From Sorangium aterium (lineage in GTDB: Bacteria; Myxococcota_A; Polyangia; Polyangiales; Polyangiaceae): DNA of 64,000 nucleotides. Made by a program: the position numbers and the translations under genes. Numbering within the stretch: the first letter of the stretch is position 1; every line of letters starts with the position of its first letter. The notes under the pieces are model-generated. The model made no database searches, had not been told where the DNA came from, and worked only from the letters and a program-made list of their open reading frames with translations. The stretch spans positions 1,674,001 to 1,738,000 of the forward strand of contig NZ_JAQNDK010000001.1 of NCBI RefSeq assembly GCF_028368935.1, written 5' to 3'. This document shows, in pieces, positions 52,871 through 61,652 of the stretch.

Positions 52871-53375
52871 CGACCCTCCACCTCCCCACCGGCGCGTGCG
52901 CGATGATCGTCAGCTCGTTGCCCTCGATCTTGTAGTCCACGTCGAGCCCGCCCTCCGCGCGCACCCGCGCGAGGCCGAGCCCCGACACCCCTTCTATCAT
53001 CGCCGTCTCACAGATGAGCTCGTCATAGTGCTTCACAGGATCGCTCGCCGCCTTCAGCTCGAAGAGCCGTCTCTCCACCTCGCGCAGCCGCTCCGGCGAC
53101 GCCTCGTTCCGCGCGCAGATCTTCATGACGCAGGAACTCTCGCGCTCCTCCAGCGCGAGCTCCAGGCTGACCTTGGGGCCCGAGGAGTACTTGATGATGT
53201 TCTCGGCGAGCTCGTGCGCGGCCATGTAGAACCGCGAGCTCACGTTCGCGTCGTCCAGCACCATGCTGCAGAAGCTGGACACCAGCCGAAGCACGCTGTT
53301 GGCCATACGCTCGCTCGGGTGGAACGAAATGCAAAGAAACAGTGACCCGTTCTGACTCGGTTCGGACACTGACAC
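52851..53375 (-). CDS. Module 2: GHKL-type protein kinase (SiaB/RsbW-like)
   Basis: A 174-residue kinase from GTG 53375, set by length agreement with the other copies; an upstream GTG at 53429 is in frame. N-box M-A-A-H-E-L-A-E-N-I-I-K-Y-S-S and glycine box V-S-G-L-G-L-A-R-V-R-A-E-G are intact. The K-Y-S-S-G-P-K-V-S-L-E-L-A-L-E-E strand is nearer to module 3 than to module 1, so modules 2 and 3 probably separated last. Confidence 0.8.
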   Translation of the reverse strand: MSVSEPSQNGSLFLCISFHPSERMANSVLRLVSSFCSMVLDDANVSSRFYMAAHELAENIIKYSSGPKVSLELALEERESSCVMKICARNEASPERLREVERRLFELKAASDPVKHYDELICETAMIEGVSGLGLARVRAEGGLDVDYKIEGNELTIIAHAPVGRWRVDEQLKG

Positions 53376-53383
53376 GATTGGCG

Positions 53384-53418
53384 GAGCGTACGTGGTTCTC
53401 AACCCGGATCCAATCCCT
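53384..53418 (-). promoter_or_regulatory. Conserved leader block upstream of module 2
   Basis: It matches the module 1 leader at the same distance from the start: AGCGTACGT, then TTCT, then CCCGGATCCAATCCC. It lies in the 114-bp gap after the module 3 phosphatase. Its conservation beside a fast-diverging gap suggests a functional site. Confidence 0.5.
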
Positions 53419-53489
53419 TCTGCTGACACCGACGATAGCGCTCATGTAGGAAAGCGGGCGGCCTCGGGCCACAGTTGCCACAGTTACAG

Positions 53490-55967
53490 TTATCGAGGCG
53501 CGCTGTACCTCGCCACGACGACCGTGATGTCGTCATCGGGGCTCGGGCACCAGCCCTCGACCTCGCCGAGGATGCGGTCCCGGATCGCCTCGGCGGGCGC
53601 GCCCTGGGAGGACTCGATGGTGGTGCAGAGCCGCTCGAGGCCGAACTGCTCATGGTGCGCGTTGCGCGCCTCCGTCACGCCGTCGCTGTAGAGCACGAGG
53701 ACATCCCCGTCCTCCAGGACGAACTCGGCGTCTCGCGTCATCGCGTCAATGGCGGGCAGCGCGCCGATCCAGACGCCAGAGCTCGGGATGCACACGCAGC
53801 GGCGCGTCTTCGCGCGGCACACGATGATGTCGTCGTGCGCCCCGGCGAACGTCACCCGCCCGCTCCGCTCGTACCGCAGCAGGAGCAGCGTCGCGTGCTC
53901 GTCCCGCTTCAGCCGACTGCGGACGTTCTCGTACACCGCCCCGTTCACCGCAGAGAGGATGTCCCCGGGGCTGGCGCGCGGGTCGTTGCGCGTCAGGGCC
54001 GAGATCATGCTCTGGATCATCAGCATCACGAGCCCTGCAGCGAGCCCGTGCCCCGCGACGTCGCCGATCCCGAGCCACCCGCCCTCGTCCGTCGCGAGCA
54101 CGTCGTAGTAATCGCCGCCGACCTCGGCGGCCGGCTTCATGACCGCGGAGAGCTCGAGGCCATCGACCGAGAGCTGCGCCGGCACCAGCGTCGTCTGGAT
54201 GCGCGCCGCGACGACGCTCTCCTGGCGGACCTTCTCCTGCTCCAGCCGCTCGCGCAGCTCCACCTGCCGCACGACCTCCCAGTGCAGCGCCGCGGCCTTG
54301 ACCGCCGAGCCGATCTGGAGGCGGAGGGCGTCATAGACCATCTCGTTGGCGCCGCTGTTGAGCACCGCGACACCGAACTTCTCCTCGTCGCCGAACGCGA
54401 CCGGGAGCGCGATCACGCTCCTGCGCTCTCCGCCGCCCAGGAACCCTTCGGGCGCGAGGCGGCGCGCCGGGAAGCTCTCCGCCGGCGGCTCCAGCTCGCG
54501 GCCGTCCTCCATCAGGAAGAGCGCCTTCATGGTGGTGCGCTGCGGGTCGTGCGCGGTGTCATAGAGCGACACCGCGACCCGCGAGAACTGCATCCGCGGC
54601 AGCTCCGACGCCATCATGCGCCGCAGGATGGGAAGGCTCAAACAGGTCGAGAAGCTCCGCGCGCTCCAGCTCAGGTAGAGCGACGCGAGCTCCACGTTGA
54701 GCCGCTGCTGCCCCTCGGCGCGCACCGACGCGCTGCCGATGACGATGCGCGAGGCGTGCCAGATCCGCTCGAGCGCCTCGTCGAGGACCGCGTCCCGGAA
54801 GGCCCCGTGGCCCCGGCGGTACTGCTCCCGGAGCAGCGTGATCATGCTCTGGAAGTGCTCGAGGATCGCGCCCTCGCGCCCCGCCGCGTCGAGGAGCGAC
54901 TCGATCGCGCGCAGGAAGCGGCCCTCGCTCCCCTCGAGCTCCTCTTCCAGCGCCGACAGGAGCAGGCCGGCCCAGCCGTCGAGCGAGCCGGCGGGGATCG
55001 CGACGCTCTTCTCGATCAGGCGCTCCACGTCGTCCCGCTGGCCAGCGGAAGGGAGCGACGCGCTCCACGCCTTGCTCGAGGGCGCGCCCACGGGCTCCAC
55101 CTGGTAGCCGCAGCCGCAGGACTCGCGCAGCGTGAGCTCGACCGGGAACAGGTTGTACTCGGGGACCGGCTCGCCCTCGATCATGCGCACGATCATGTCC
55201 ACGGCGCGCGCGCCGATGCGCTTGATGGGCTGGCGGATGGTGGTCAGCGACGGCTTCGCGAAGCGCGCGATGACGGCGTCGTCGAAGCCGCACACGGGGA
55301 GGTCCTTCGGGACGCTCAGGCCGTGCGCCTTGAGCTCCTCGATGGCCCCGAGCGCCATGTTGTCGTTCGCGGCGACCACGGCGTCGAACGCGGCCCCGCG
55401 CCCGATGATCTCCCGCATCGCGGCGCGCCCGGTGTCGATCGTGAAGCCGCCGAACGCGACGAGGCGCTCGTCGACGCGGAGCGAGCGGTCCGCGAGCGCG
55501 CGCCTGTAGGCGTCGGCGCGGACCTCCGCCTCCTCGTTGCTCGGCGGGCCGCCGATGTACGCGACGCGCTGGCGCCCGTGGTCGTCGACGATGTGCCCGA
55601 CCGAGAGATCGAGCCCGAGGCCGTTGTCGACGACGAGGCTCGGGATGCCGTCGATCGCCATCCCGAGGCTGCAGATCGGCAGCGGCGCGTAGGACCGGCA
55701 GAACCGCTTCATCCCCTCGATGCCGACGTGGTGGCAGAGCGTCGTCGAGGCGACGATGATGCCGTCGACCGTCTCCGCGCCGATGAGGTGATAGATGCTG
55801 TTCTGGGCCGTGCTGGCCGCCCCGGGGAGGGCGAGCGTCTCGCCGAAGGCGATGACGAGATTGACGTCGTGCGCCTCGGCGGCGCGCTCGACCCCGAAAC
55901 GCACCTCGGACTGGTACTCTCCTCGTACGTAGTCCATCAGGAGGGCGATCGTCCGGCGCTTCTTCAT
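53490..55967 (-). CDS. Module 3: LacI-type sensor fused to SpoIIE phosphatase
   Basis: An 825-residue paralogue from ATG 55967. The ligand-binding fold shows K-K-R-R-T-I-A-L-L-M-D-Y, A-A-N-D-N-M-A-L-G-A-I and V-C-G-F-D-D, and ends L-R-E-S-C-G-C. The central helical and GAF-like regions match the other copies. The phosphatase has G-G-D-Y-Y-D-V-L, G-D-V-A-G-H-G, Y-S-D-G-V-T-E and D-D-D-I-T-V-V. The whole protein is closest to module 2. The ordered ligand-binding residues differ among the three, which suggests three inputs feeding similar outputs. Confidence 0.9.
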   Translation of the reverse strand: MKKRRTIALLMDYVRGEYQSEVRFGVERAAEAHDVNLVIAFGETLALPGAASTAQNSIYHLIGAETVDGIIVASTTLCHHVGIEGMKRFCRSYAPLPICSLGMAIDGIPSLVVDNGLGLDLSVGHIVDDHGRQRVAYIGGPPSNEEAEVRADAYRRALADRSLRVDERLVAFGGFTIDTGRAAMREIIGRGAAFDAVVAANDNMALGAIEELKAHGLSVPKDLPVCGFDDAVIARFAKPSLTTIRQPIKRIGARAVDMIVRMIEGEPVPEYNLFPVELTLRESCGCGYQVEPVGAPSSKAWSASLPSAGQRDDVERLIEKSVAIPAGSLDGWAGLLLSALEEELEGSEGRFLRAIESLLDAAGREGAILEHFQSMITLLREQYRRGHGAFRDAVLDEALERIWHASRIVIGSASVRAEGQQRLNVELASLYLSWSARSFSTCLSLPILRRMMASELPRMQFSRVAVSLYDTAHDPQRTTMKALFLMEDGRELEPPAESFPARRLAPEGFLGGGERRSVIALPVAFGDEEKFGVAVLNSGANEMVYDALRLQIGSAVKAAALHWEVVRQVELRERLEQEKVRQESVVAARIQTTLVPAQLSVDGLELSAVMKPAAEVGGDYYDVLATDEGGWLGIGDVAGHGLAAGLVMLMIQSMISALTRNDPRASPGDILSAVNGAVYENVRSRLKRDEHATLLLLRYERSGRVTFAGAHDDIIVCRAKTRRCVCIPSSGVWIGALPAIDAMTRDAEFVLEDGDVLVLYSDGVTEARNAHHEQFGLERLCTTIESSQGAPAEAIRDRILGEVEGWCPSPDDDITVVVARYSAPR

Positions 55968-55983
55968 CGTGTCCCGCAGTCCT

Positions 55984-56023
55984 CGCTTCAGGCGTCCGCG
56001 ATGCGCTTCAGGCGTCCGCGATG
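55984..56023. repeat. 20-bp tandem duplication at the module 3 STAS stop
   Basis: CGCTTCAGGCGTCCGCGATG occurs twice in direct succession. The stop codon of the STAS gene lies in the right-hand copy. This widens the STAS-phosphatase gap to 40 nt, against 17-19 nt in the other modules. Confidence 0.9.
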
Positions 56024-56385
56024 GAGACCAGCTCGGGGGACATGCGCTCGAGCGCCGTCAGGCTCCGCCGCTGCCACCCCAGCCTCGCGTCCGTGAGGAA
56101 TTGCACCCTGCACTTCAGCCCCTGGCCCGCGAGCCCGCAGATGAAGCTGATGAACGCCTTCAGGCAGCTCGAGTTCAGAAAGTAAAGAGACCTTACGTCG
56201 AACTCCACGGCGCTCACGGAGAGGCGCGCCACCTCCGCCTGGAGGGCCTTGCAGTAGGAGCCGAGCGGCGCGGCCGCCGCCATGTCGCCCGTGCCGGTGA
56301 GCTTGATGCTGAGGGTGTCCTCCCTCAGGGCCGGCTCGATCCCGAAGCTGTCCGTGACGACGGACTCAACCTTTAAGCTGCTCAT
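56008..56385 (-). CDS. Module 3: STAS anti-sigma-antagonist-like protein
   Basis: A 125-residue paralogue from ATG 56385, with the same 20-nt overlap with its kinase gene. The acceptor segment is S-L-Y-F-L-N-S-S-C-L-K-A-F-I-S-F, and the C-terminus ends M-S-P-E-L-V-S-I-A-D-A, as in module 2. A 20-bp duplication beyond its stop lengthens the gap to the phosphatase gene, which might weaken coupling. Function as for module 1. Confidence 0.8.
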   Translation of the reverse strand: MSSLKVESVVTDSFGIEPALREDTLSIKLTGTGDMAAAAPLGSYCKALQAEVARLSVSAVEFDVRSLYFLNSSCLKAFISFICGLAGQGLKCRVQFLTDARLGWQRRSLTALERMSPELVSIADA

Positions 56386-56890
56386 CTCCCCTCCATCTCC
56401 CAACCGGCGCGTGCGCGATGATCGTCAGCTCGTTCCCCTCGATCTTGTAGTCCACGTCGAGCCCGCCCTCCGCGCGCACCCGCGCGAGGCCGAGCCCCGA
56501 CACCCCTTCTACCATCGCCGTCTCATGGATAAGCTCGTCGTAGTGCTTCACAGGATCGCTCGTCGTCTTCAGCTCGAGCAGGCGCCTCTCCACCTCGCGT
56601 AGGCGGTCGGGAGAGGCCTCGTTCCGCGCGCGGATCTTCAGGATACAGGAGCTCTCGGCCTCCTCCAGCGCGAGCTCCAGGCTGACCTTGGGGCCCGTCG
56701 AATACTTGGTGATGTTCTCGGCGAGCTCGTGCGCGGCCATGTAGAACCGCGAGCTCACATTCGCGTCGTCCAGGATCATCCCGCAAAAGCTGGACACGAG
56801 CCTCAGCACCGCGGTCGCCAGGCGGTCGCTCGGGAAGAACGTGATGCACAGGAACAGCGATGCATTCAGGTTCGGTTCGGACGCGGGCAC
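56366..56890 (-). CDS. Module 3: GHKL-type protein kinase (SiaB/RsbW-like)
   Basis: A 174-residue kinase from GTG 56890; GTG 56899 is also in frame. N-box M-A-A-H-E-L-A-E-N-I-T-K-Y-S-T and the glycine box V-S-G-L-G-L-A-R-V-R-A-E-G are intact. It is the first gene of the nine-gene run reading leftwards, about 165 bp from the end of the large kinase gene upstream on the same strand. The leader block seen in modules 1 and 2 is recognisable but more diverged here. Confidence 0.8.
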   Translation of the reverse strand: MPASEPNLNASLFLCITFFPSDRLATAVLRLVSSFCGMILDDANVSSRFYMAAHELAENITKYSTGPKVSLELALEEAESSCILKIRARNEASPDRLREVERRLLELKTTSDPVKHYDELIHETAMVEGVSGLGLARVRAEGGLDVDYKIEGNELTIIAHAPVGRWRGDEQLKG

Positions 56891-57056
56891 GATTGCCACA
56901 GCCTACGTCGTTCCCGCAGCGGAGCCAACGCCTTCTGCTCTCGCGCGAGCGCGGTCGCGGTCGCGGTCGCGCGCGCGGGTGAGGGCAGGCCCTACAATAC
57001 GGCGCGACGGCGGGCCTTGGCTTTGACCTGCCGCGTCGGCCGCGTCGGCCGCGGCC

Positions 57057-60000
57057 TCACGGCCGCGGGACGAGCCGCTTGCCCTGGGCCCTCAGGTTCG
57101 ACACCGCCTCTCCCACGCGCTGGGCGAGCGGCAGCCCCCGGGGCACCACGTGGCCGGTCGCCCCGCCAACGCGGCCGAACGACCATGAGAGCACCGAGCC
57201 GTCGGCGTCCCACGGGGCGAGCCGCTCGCGGCCGTCGGACGGCATGGCGCCGACGAGCTCGTGCCGCTCCAGGTCGAGCGCCGCGATCCGGTCCGCCGAC
57301 GAGAGCAGCAGCGTCTTGCCGTCGGGCGCGGCGGCGATGTCCTCCCACTCCGCCCCGCTCACGCCCTCGAGCACCCGCTCGGTGAGGCCGGCGCGGCGGA
57401 TCACGACGACGCCCGTCGCGTCCGCGAAGGCCGCGTCGCCCGGCAGGGGGCCGTCCGCGATCGCGGTCGCGCGCGGCGTGGCGTACCCGAGGACCCGCAC
57501 CTCGCCCCGCGCCTCGTCGATGCGCGCCAGGGCGCCGGAGCTGAACGCGAGCCACAGGCCGGGGCCGACGTCGCCGCGCGCGGCGCTCGGGCGCGCCTCG
57601 TAGACGTAGCCGTCGGTCACCGCGATCGTGCGGGACGACAGGTCGCGGAGCGACGTCGCGACGAGGTTCCCGTCGAGCTCCTGCGTGAACAGCGTCCGGC
57701 AGGCGGCGTCGACGCCGAGCACGAGCGCCGGCGCCCTCGGCACCACCTCCACGGTCGCGCCGGTCACCGCGTCGAACAGCGTCCACACCCCCTCGTCCCG
57801 GCGGTACGCCATGAGCCGGCCGTCGTCACAGGCGCGCAGCAGGTGGCCCCGCCGCGCGGCCGTGCGGCGCCGCGAGCCCTCGTCGTACAGGCGCACCTCG
57901 CCGCCGATGTCGAAGGCCACGACGCCCCCCCGCCGCAGCGCGGCGGCGGCCGAGGCGGCCGCGTCGCGCACCTCGGGGCTCCCCTCCGGGTCGAGCCCCT
58001 CGAACCCGAGGAGGCGCTCCGCGGCGGGCGCGCCCGGGCTGAACAGGACGAGGTCGCGCGTGAGCACGCGCCGGTCCGGCAGCCGCCACCCGCCGACGAG
58101 CGCGTGCGGGCCGACGTCGCGCTCGGCGAGGTCGGCGATCTCGCCGCGCGTGCGCAGCGGCCGCGGCGCTCCCTTGCCCGGGGACGCCTCGCACGGCGAG
58201 CCCTCGGGCGGCGGATCGCCGGCGGCCCGACCGCCCTTCCGGAGGTAGTGCCAGACGCTGCCGCCGCTGCCGCACACGCCCAGATCGAGCCCGCCGGCGT
58301 CCCAGCGCGCCGACGCGGGCGCCGGATCGGTGTCGAGCTCGAAGAGCGGCGCCTCGGGCCGGTCGAGGGCGTAGATCGCCGTCCTGCTCTGCTGCACGAG
58401 CGCGATCACGGGATCGCGCGGGCTGAACCGGCCGAGCACGGCGGGCGCGCCCAGGGTGATCTCGGCGCCCGCGCCGGCGCCGGGCCCCCAGAGCAGCGCC
58501 CTGCGCCCGAGCACCGCCGCCACGTGCGCGCCGTCGGGCGAGACGCCGAGCACGTTGCCGCGGAACGGGTGCCGATCGACCGCCTCGGCGCCGCCGCCGC
58601 GCCGCATGTCCCAGCGCGCGATCCCGCCGTCGGTCGAGCAGGCGAGGACGGGCGCCGCCTCGGCCGCGTGGACGGCGCTGCTGCAGCGCACCGGCGCGAC
58701 CGCGGCCAGCGCGACCGTCCCGCCCTCCCGCAGCCGGAAGACGCGGACCTCGCCGGTGACCGAGCGCGTCGCGAGCGCCGTGTCGAACGCGAACGGCACG
58801 CGCTCCACGTGCGGGGCGTCGTGCGGCCGCAGCGCGAGGACGCGCGGCGATTTGGCGCGCGGGGCGCTCTCCGGATCGGCGTCGAGCGCCACGTCGTCGA
58901 TGACCTCCGGGTCGGGCGGGCGCAGGTCGGCGACGAGCAGCGAGCCCCCGGGGCCGCCGGCGATGACCCACCGATCGTCCCACGGCAGCGCCGGCCCCAC
59001 CACGCCGTCGACGGTCAGGAAGCGCGCGCGCGGCAGGCCCACCGCGGCGGACGCGAGATCGAGCGGCAGCGCCGCGTCGTCCGCGCGCCGCGCGAGGGCC
59101 GCGGCGATCCACGCGGCGCGGTGGTACGGGTCCTCCGTGCGGCGCGCCTTGCCGATGAGCTCGGCAAGCTCGGCGCGCTCCTCGGCCTCGCGCGCCTTGG
59201 CCTCGGTCTGCGCCTGGCGCGCCGCGACCCACCGCTCGGCGACGAACGCCGAGGCGACGGTGAGCCCGAGCGCCACGGCCGCGCCGATCTTCTTGGCGCG
59301 CTGGGCGCGGGCGCGCCGGAGGCTCTCGCGCACGAGCGCCTGCTCGCGCCGCGGCAGCCGCGAGGCGAAGGCCGCGCTCTTGCTGACCTGATCGAGCAGG
59401 TCGCGGCGCAGGAGGAGATCGCGGCTCTCGCCGGAGCGATCCCACACGTCGGCGGCCTCGCGGAGCCGCTCGAGCAGGATGAGCCGCTCCATGTGCAGCG
59501 CGCGGGTGGCGGCGGCGTGCGGCCAGCTCGAGACGAGCGACTCGTGGGCGAGCTCCACGGACCTGTCGCGGCGGACGAGGAGGCGCGCGCGCTCGAGGGC
59601 GCCGAGGACGCGGTCGACGTCGGCGGGCGGGGCGGCGACGGCCTCGACGAGCTCGGCCTCGGCCCAGCGGACGCGCGACCCGTCCATCGCGCCGAGCCGG
59701 AGCAGCGCCTCGTCGGCGATCGCGCGGTCCTCCGGGGCGAGGGCTTTGACAGCGGCGTCGGCGTGCCGCGCGAGGGCGCCGCGCACGCCGCCGAGCTCCT
59801 GCCATGTCTCGCCGCTCAGCGCGCCGCGCGTGGCGCGCGCGCGCTCCCACCATTCGGCGAGGGCGAGCGCGATGAACGAGAGCGCCGCCCCGCCGCTCCG
59901 GAGCTCGCGCTGCGCCTCGGCCGCGACCTGGGCGAGCCCGCGCACCTCGGCGCCGGCGAGCTTCGCCGGGCCTGCGACGAGGTCCTTCACGGCGGCGGCG

Positions 60001-61652
60001 GCGGGCAGCCCCACGTAGCGCAGCGCGGCCCGGAGACCCTCGCCGGCCGGGGTGGCGAGGAGGGCCGCGGTGCGGTCGTCGGCCTCGTCGAGCACGCCGA
60101 TGAGCCGGAGGCCTCGCCGCGGCTCGCCGGTCGCGAGCGCGCCCACGAGGGCGGCGAGGCGCCCGTCGCCGAGGGGCGCGATGGGGTCGACGATCAGCGC
60201 GACGCCGACGGCGGACGCCATGCAGAACCTGGTGAGGGCGTCGAGGTCCGCGGACTCGAGCTCCGGCGAGACGGCGGCGAGCGCGCGCGCGAGGGCGCCG
60301 TCGGGGTCGTCGCCGGGGGTGAGGCGCGCCTCGATCCAGTCGTCCTTCTGGTCGACGTGGCGGCGCGCGAGGTGGGGCACGAGCCCCGCGGAGGCGAGCG
60401 AGGTCTTGCCCGATCCTCGCGGCCCCTGGAGCACGACGCACGGCTCGAACTCGAGCTCGCGCCCGAGGCGCGCTGTGTCGTCGTCGCGCCCGAACAGGAG
60501 CCCCTCGTCGGTGGACGAGAGCGGCGCGAGGCCCCTGTACGGCCGGTCGGGGACGCCGTGGGGCCGCTCCCAGACCTCGTCGAGCAGCTGCGTCAGCTTC
60601 CCCGGCGTGACGCGCCGGTGCGCGGGGTCGACGGACAGGAGCCGCTGGAGGAGCGCGACGAGGCCGCGCGGCAGCCGCGCGGGGTCGCGCTCGAGGTCGC
60701 GCATGGTGCCGCGCAACGTCGCGGCGCGGAGCTCGGTCCACCAGGCGGAGACGCTCGCGGGGTCGGAGCAGTCGTCCGGCTCGTCGGGCACGGCGTGCGG
60801 GAGGCGCCCGGTGGCGAGCTGCGCGATGCAGACGGCGAGCGCGTAGGCGTCGGTGGCGGCGGTCGGCTCGGCCATCTCGAGCACCTCCGGCGCCATGAAG
60901 CCCGGTGTTCCGATGACGTTGCGCGCGGCGCCGGGGCTGTCCGCGCCGGCGAAGGCGCGGCGCGTGGAGGCGTAGACGTCGCGCTCGGCGAGGAACGCCG
61001 CCGTGCCGAGGTCGCTCCCGCCGCTGTCGTGGCCGCCGCCGACGGCGACGGCGGGGGGCGCGCCGGGGGCGCGGGAGACGGGGGCGCCTGCGCGCCGCGA
61101 GATGCCGAAGTCGAGGACCTTGAGGGCGCCGTCCTGCGTGAGGAACAGGTTGGCGGGCTTGAGGTCGAGGTGGACGACGCCGCGCGCGTGGATGACGTCG
61201 AGCGCGCCGGCGACGTCGCGGGCCCAGGCGACGACGCGGCGCCAGGGGATGCGGCGGCGGAAGCGGATCAGGTCGGCGAGGTTCCGGCCCTCGAGCAGCT
61301 CCATCGAGACGAACGGGGTCTTCGGCGCGCCGTGGAGGATGCCGGCGGCGTAGATGGTGACGAGCGACGGGTGGCGGAACGAGGCGAGGAGCTTGGCCTC
61401 GTCGGCCCAGTCGGCCGCGTCGGCGAAGTCCGAGACGAGGAGCTTGAGGGCGACATCGCGGAACGGCGCGCCGTCGGGCAGGAGCTCCTCGGCGCGCCAC
61501 ACGTCGCCGAAGCCGCCCCGGCCGAGGCGGACGCGGAGCCGGTAGCGGCGGTCGAGCACGTCGCCGGGGGCGCGCGCGAGCCCGCCCGCGGGCATGGGCA
61601 CCGGGCCCGGATCGCGGGAGGAGCTCCCCTCGTCGACGAGCGTGCGGTCCAT
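57057..61652 (-). CDS. Ser/Thr kinase, STAND NTPase and WD40 protein
   Basis: A 1531-residue protein from ATG 61652. Kinase (about 35-330): G-R-G-G-F-G-D-V, V-A-L-K-L-L, catalytic loop V-V-H-L-D-L-K-P-A-N and D-F-G-I-S. The Arg of HRD is Leu, so activation-loop control may be unusual. An NTPase of the nSTAND type follows: Walker A G-P-R-G-S-G-K-T near 410, and A-H-E-S-L-V-S-S-W-P near 700. A single membrane helix is near 785-805 (I-G-A-A-V-A-L-G-L-T-V-A-S-A-F-V-A). The C-terminal 650 residues form WD40-like blades that should lie outside the cytoplasm. It may sense an envelope signal and phosphorylate unknown proteins. Confidence 0.9.
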   Translation of the reverse strand: MDRTLVDEGSSSRDPGPVPMPAGGLARAPGDVLDRRYRLRVRLGRGGFGDVWRAEELLPDGAPFRDVALKLLVSDFADAADWADEAKLLASFRHPSLVTIYAAGILHGAPKTPFVSMELLEGRNLADLIRFRRRIPWRRVVAWARDVAGALDVIHARGVVHLDLKPANLFLTQDGALKVLDFGISRRAGAPVSRAPGAPPAVAVGGGHDSGGSDLGTAAFLAERDVYASTRRAFAGADSPGAARNVIGTPGFMAPEVLEMAEPTAATDAYALAVCIAQLATGRLPHAVPDEPDDCSDPASVSAWWTELRAATLRGTMRDLERDPARLPRGLVALLQRLLSVDPAHRRVTPGKLTQLLDEVWERPHGVPDRPYRGLAPLSSTDEGLLFGRDDDTARLGRELEFEPCVVLQGPRGSGKTSLASAGLVPHLARRHVDQKDDWIEARLTPGDDPDGALARALAAVSPELESADLDALTRFCMASAVGVALIVDPIAPLGDGRLAALVGALATGEPRRGLRLIGVLDEADDRTAALLATPAGEGLRAALRYVGLPAAAAVKDLVAGPAKLAGAEVRGLAQVAAEAQRELRSGGAALSFIALALAEWWERARATRGALSGETWQELGGVRGALARHADAAVKALAPEDRAIADEALLRLGAMDGSRVRWAEAELVEAVAAPPADVDRVLGALERARLLVRRDRSVELAHESLVSSWPHAAATRALHMERLILLERLREAADVWDRSGESRDLLLRRDLLDQVSKSAAFASRLPRREQALVRESLRRARAQRAKKIGAAVALGLTVASAFVAERWVAARQAQTEAKAREAEERAELAELIGKARRTEDPYHRAAWIAAALARRADDAALPLDLASAAVGLPRARFLTVDGVVGPALPWDDRWVIAGGPGGSLLVADLRPPDPEVIDDVALDADPESAPRAKSPRVLALRPHDAPHVERVPFAFDTALATRSVTGEVRVFRLREGGTVALAAVAPVRCSSAVHAAEAAPVLACSTDGGIARWDMRRGGGAEAVDRHPFRGNVLGVSPDGAHVAAVLGRRALLWGPGAGAGAEITLGAPAVLGRFSPRDPVIALVQQSRTAIYALDRPEAPLFELDTDPAPASARWDAGGLDLGVCGSGGSVWHYLRKGGRAAGDPPPEGSPCEASPGKGAPRPLRTRGEIADLAERDVGPHALVGGWRLPDRRVLTRDLVLFSPGAPAAERLLGFEGLDPEGSPEVRDAAASAAAALRRGGVVAFDIGGEVRLYDEGSRRRTAARRGHLLRACDDGRLMAYRRDEGVWTLFDAVTGATVEVVPRAPALVLGVDAACRTLFTQELDGNLVATSLRDLSSRTIAVTDGYVYEARPSAARGDVGPGLWLAFSSGALARIDEARGEVRVLGYATPRATAIADGPLPGDAAFADATGVVVIRRAGLTERVLEGVSGAEWEDIAAAPDGKTLLLSSADRIAALDLERHELVGAMPSDGRERLAPWDADGSVLSWSFGRVGGATGHVVPRGLPLAQRVGEAVSNLRAQGKRLVPRP

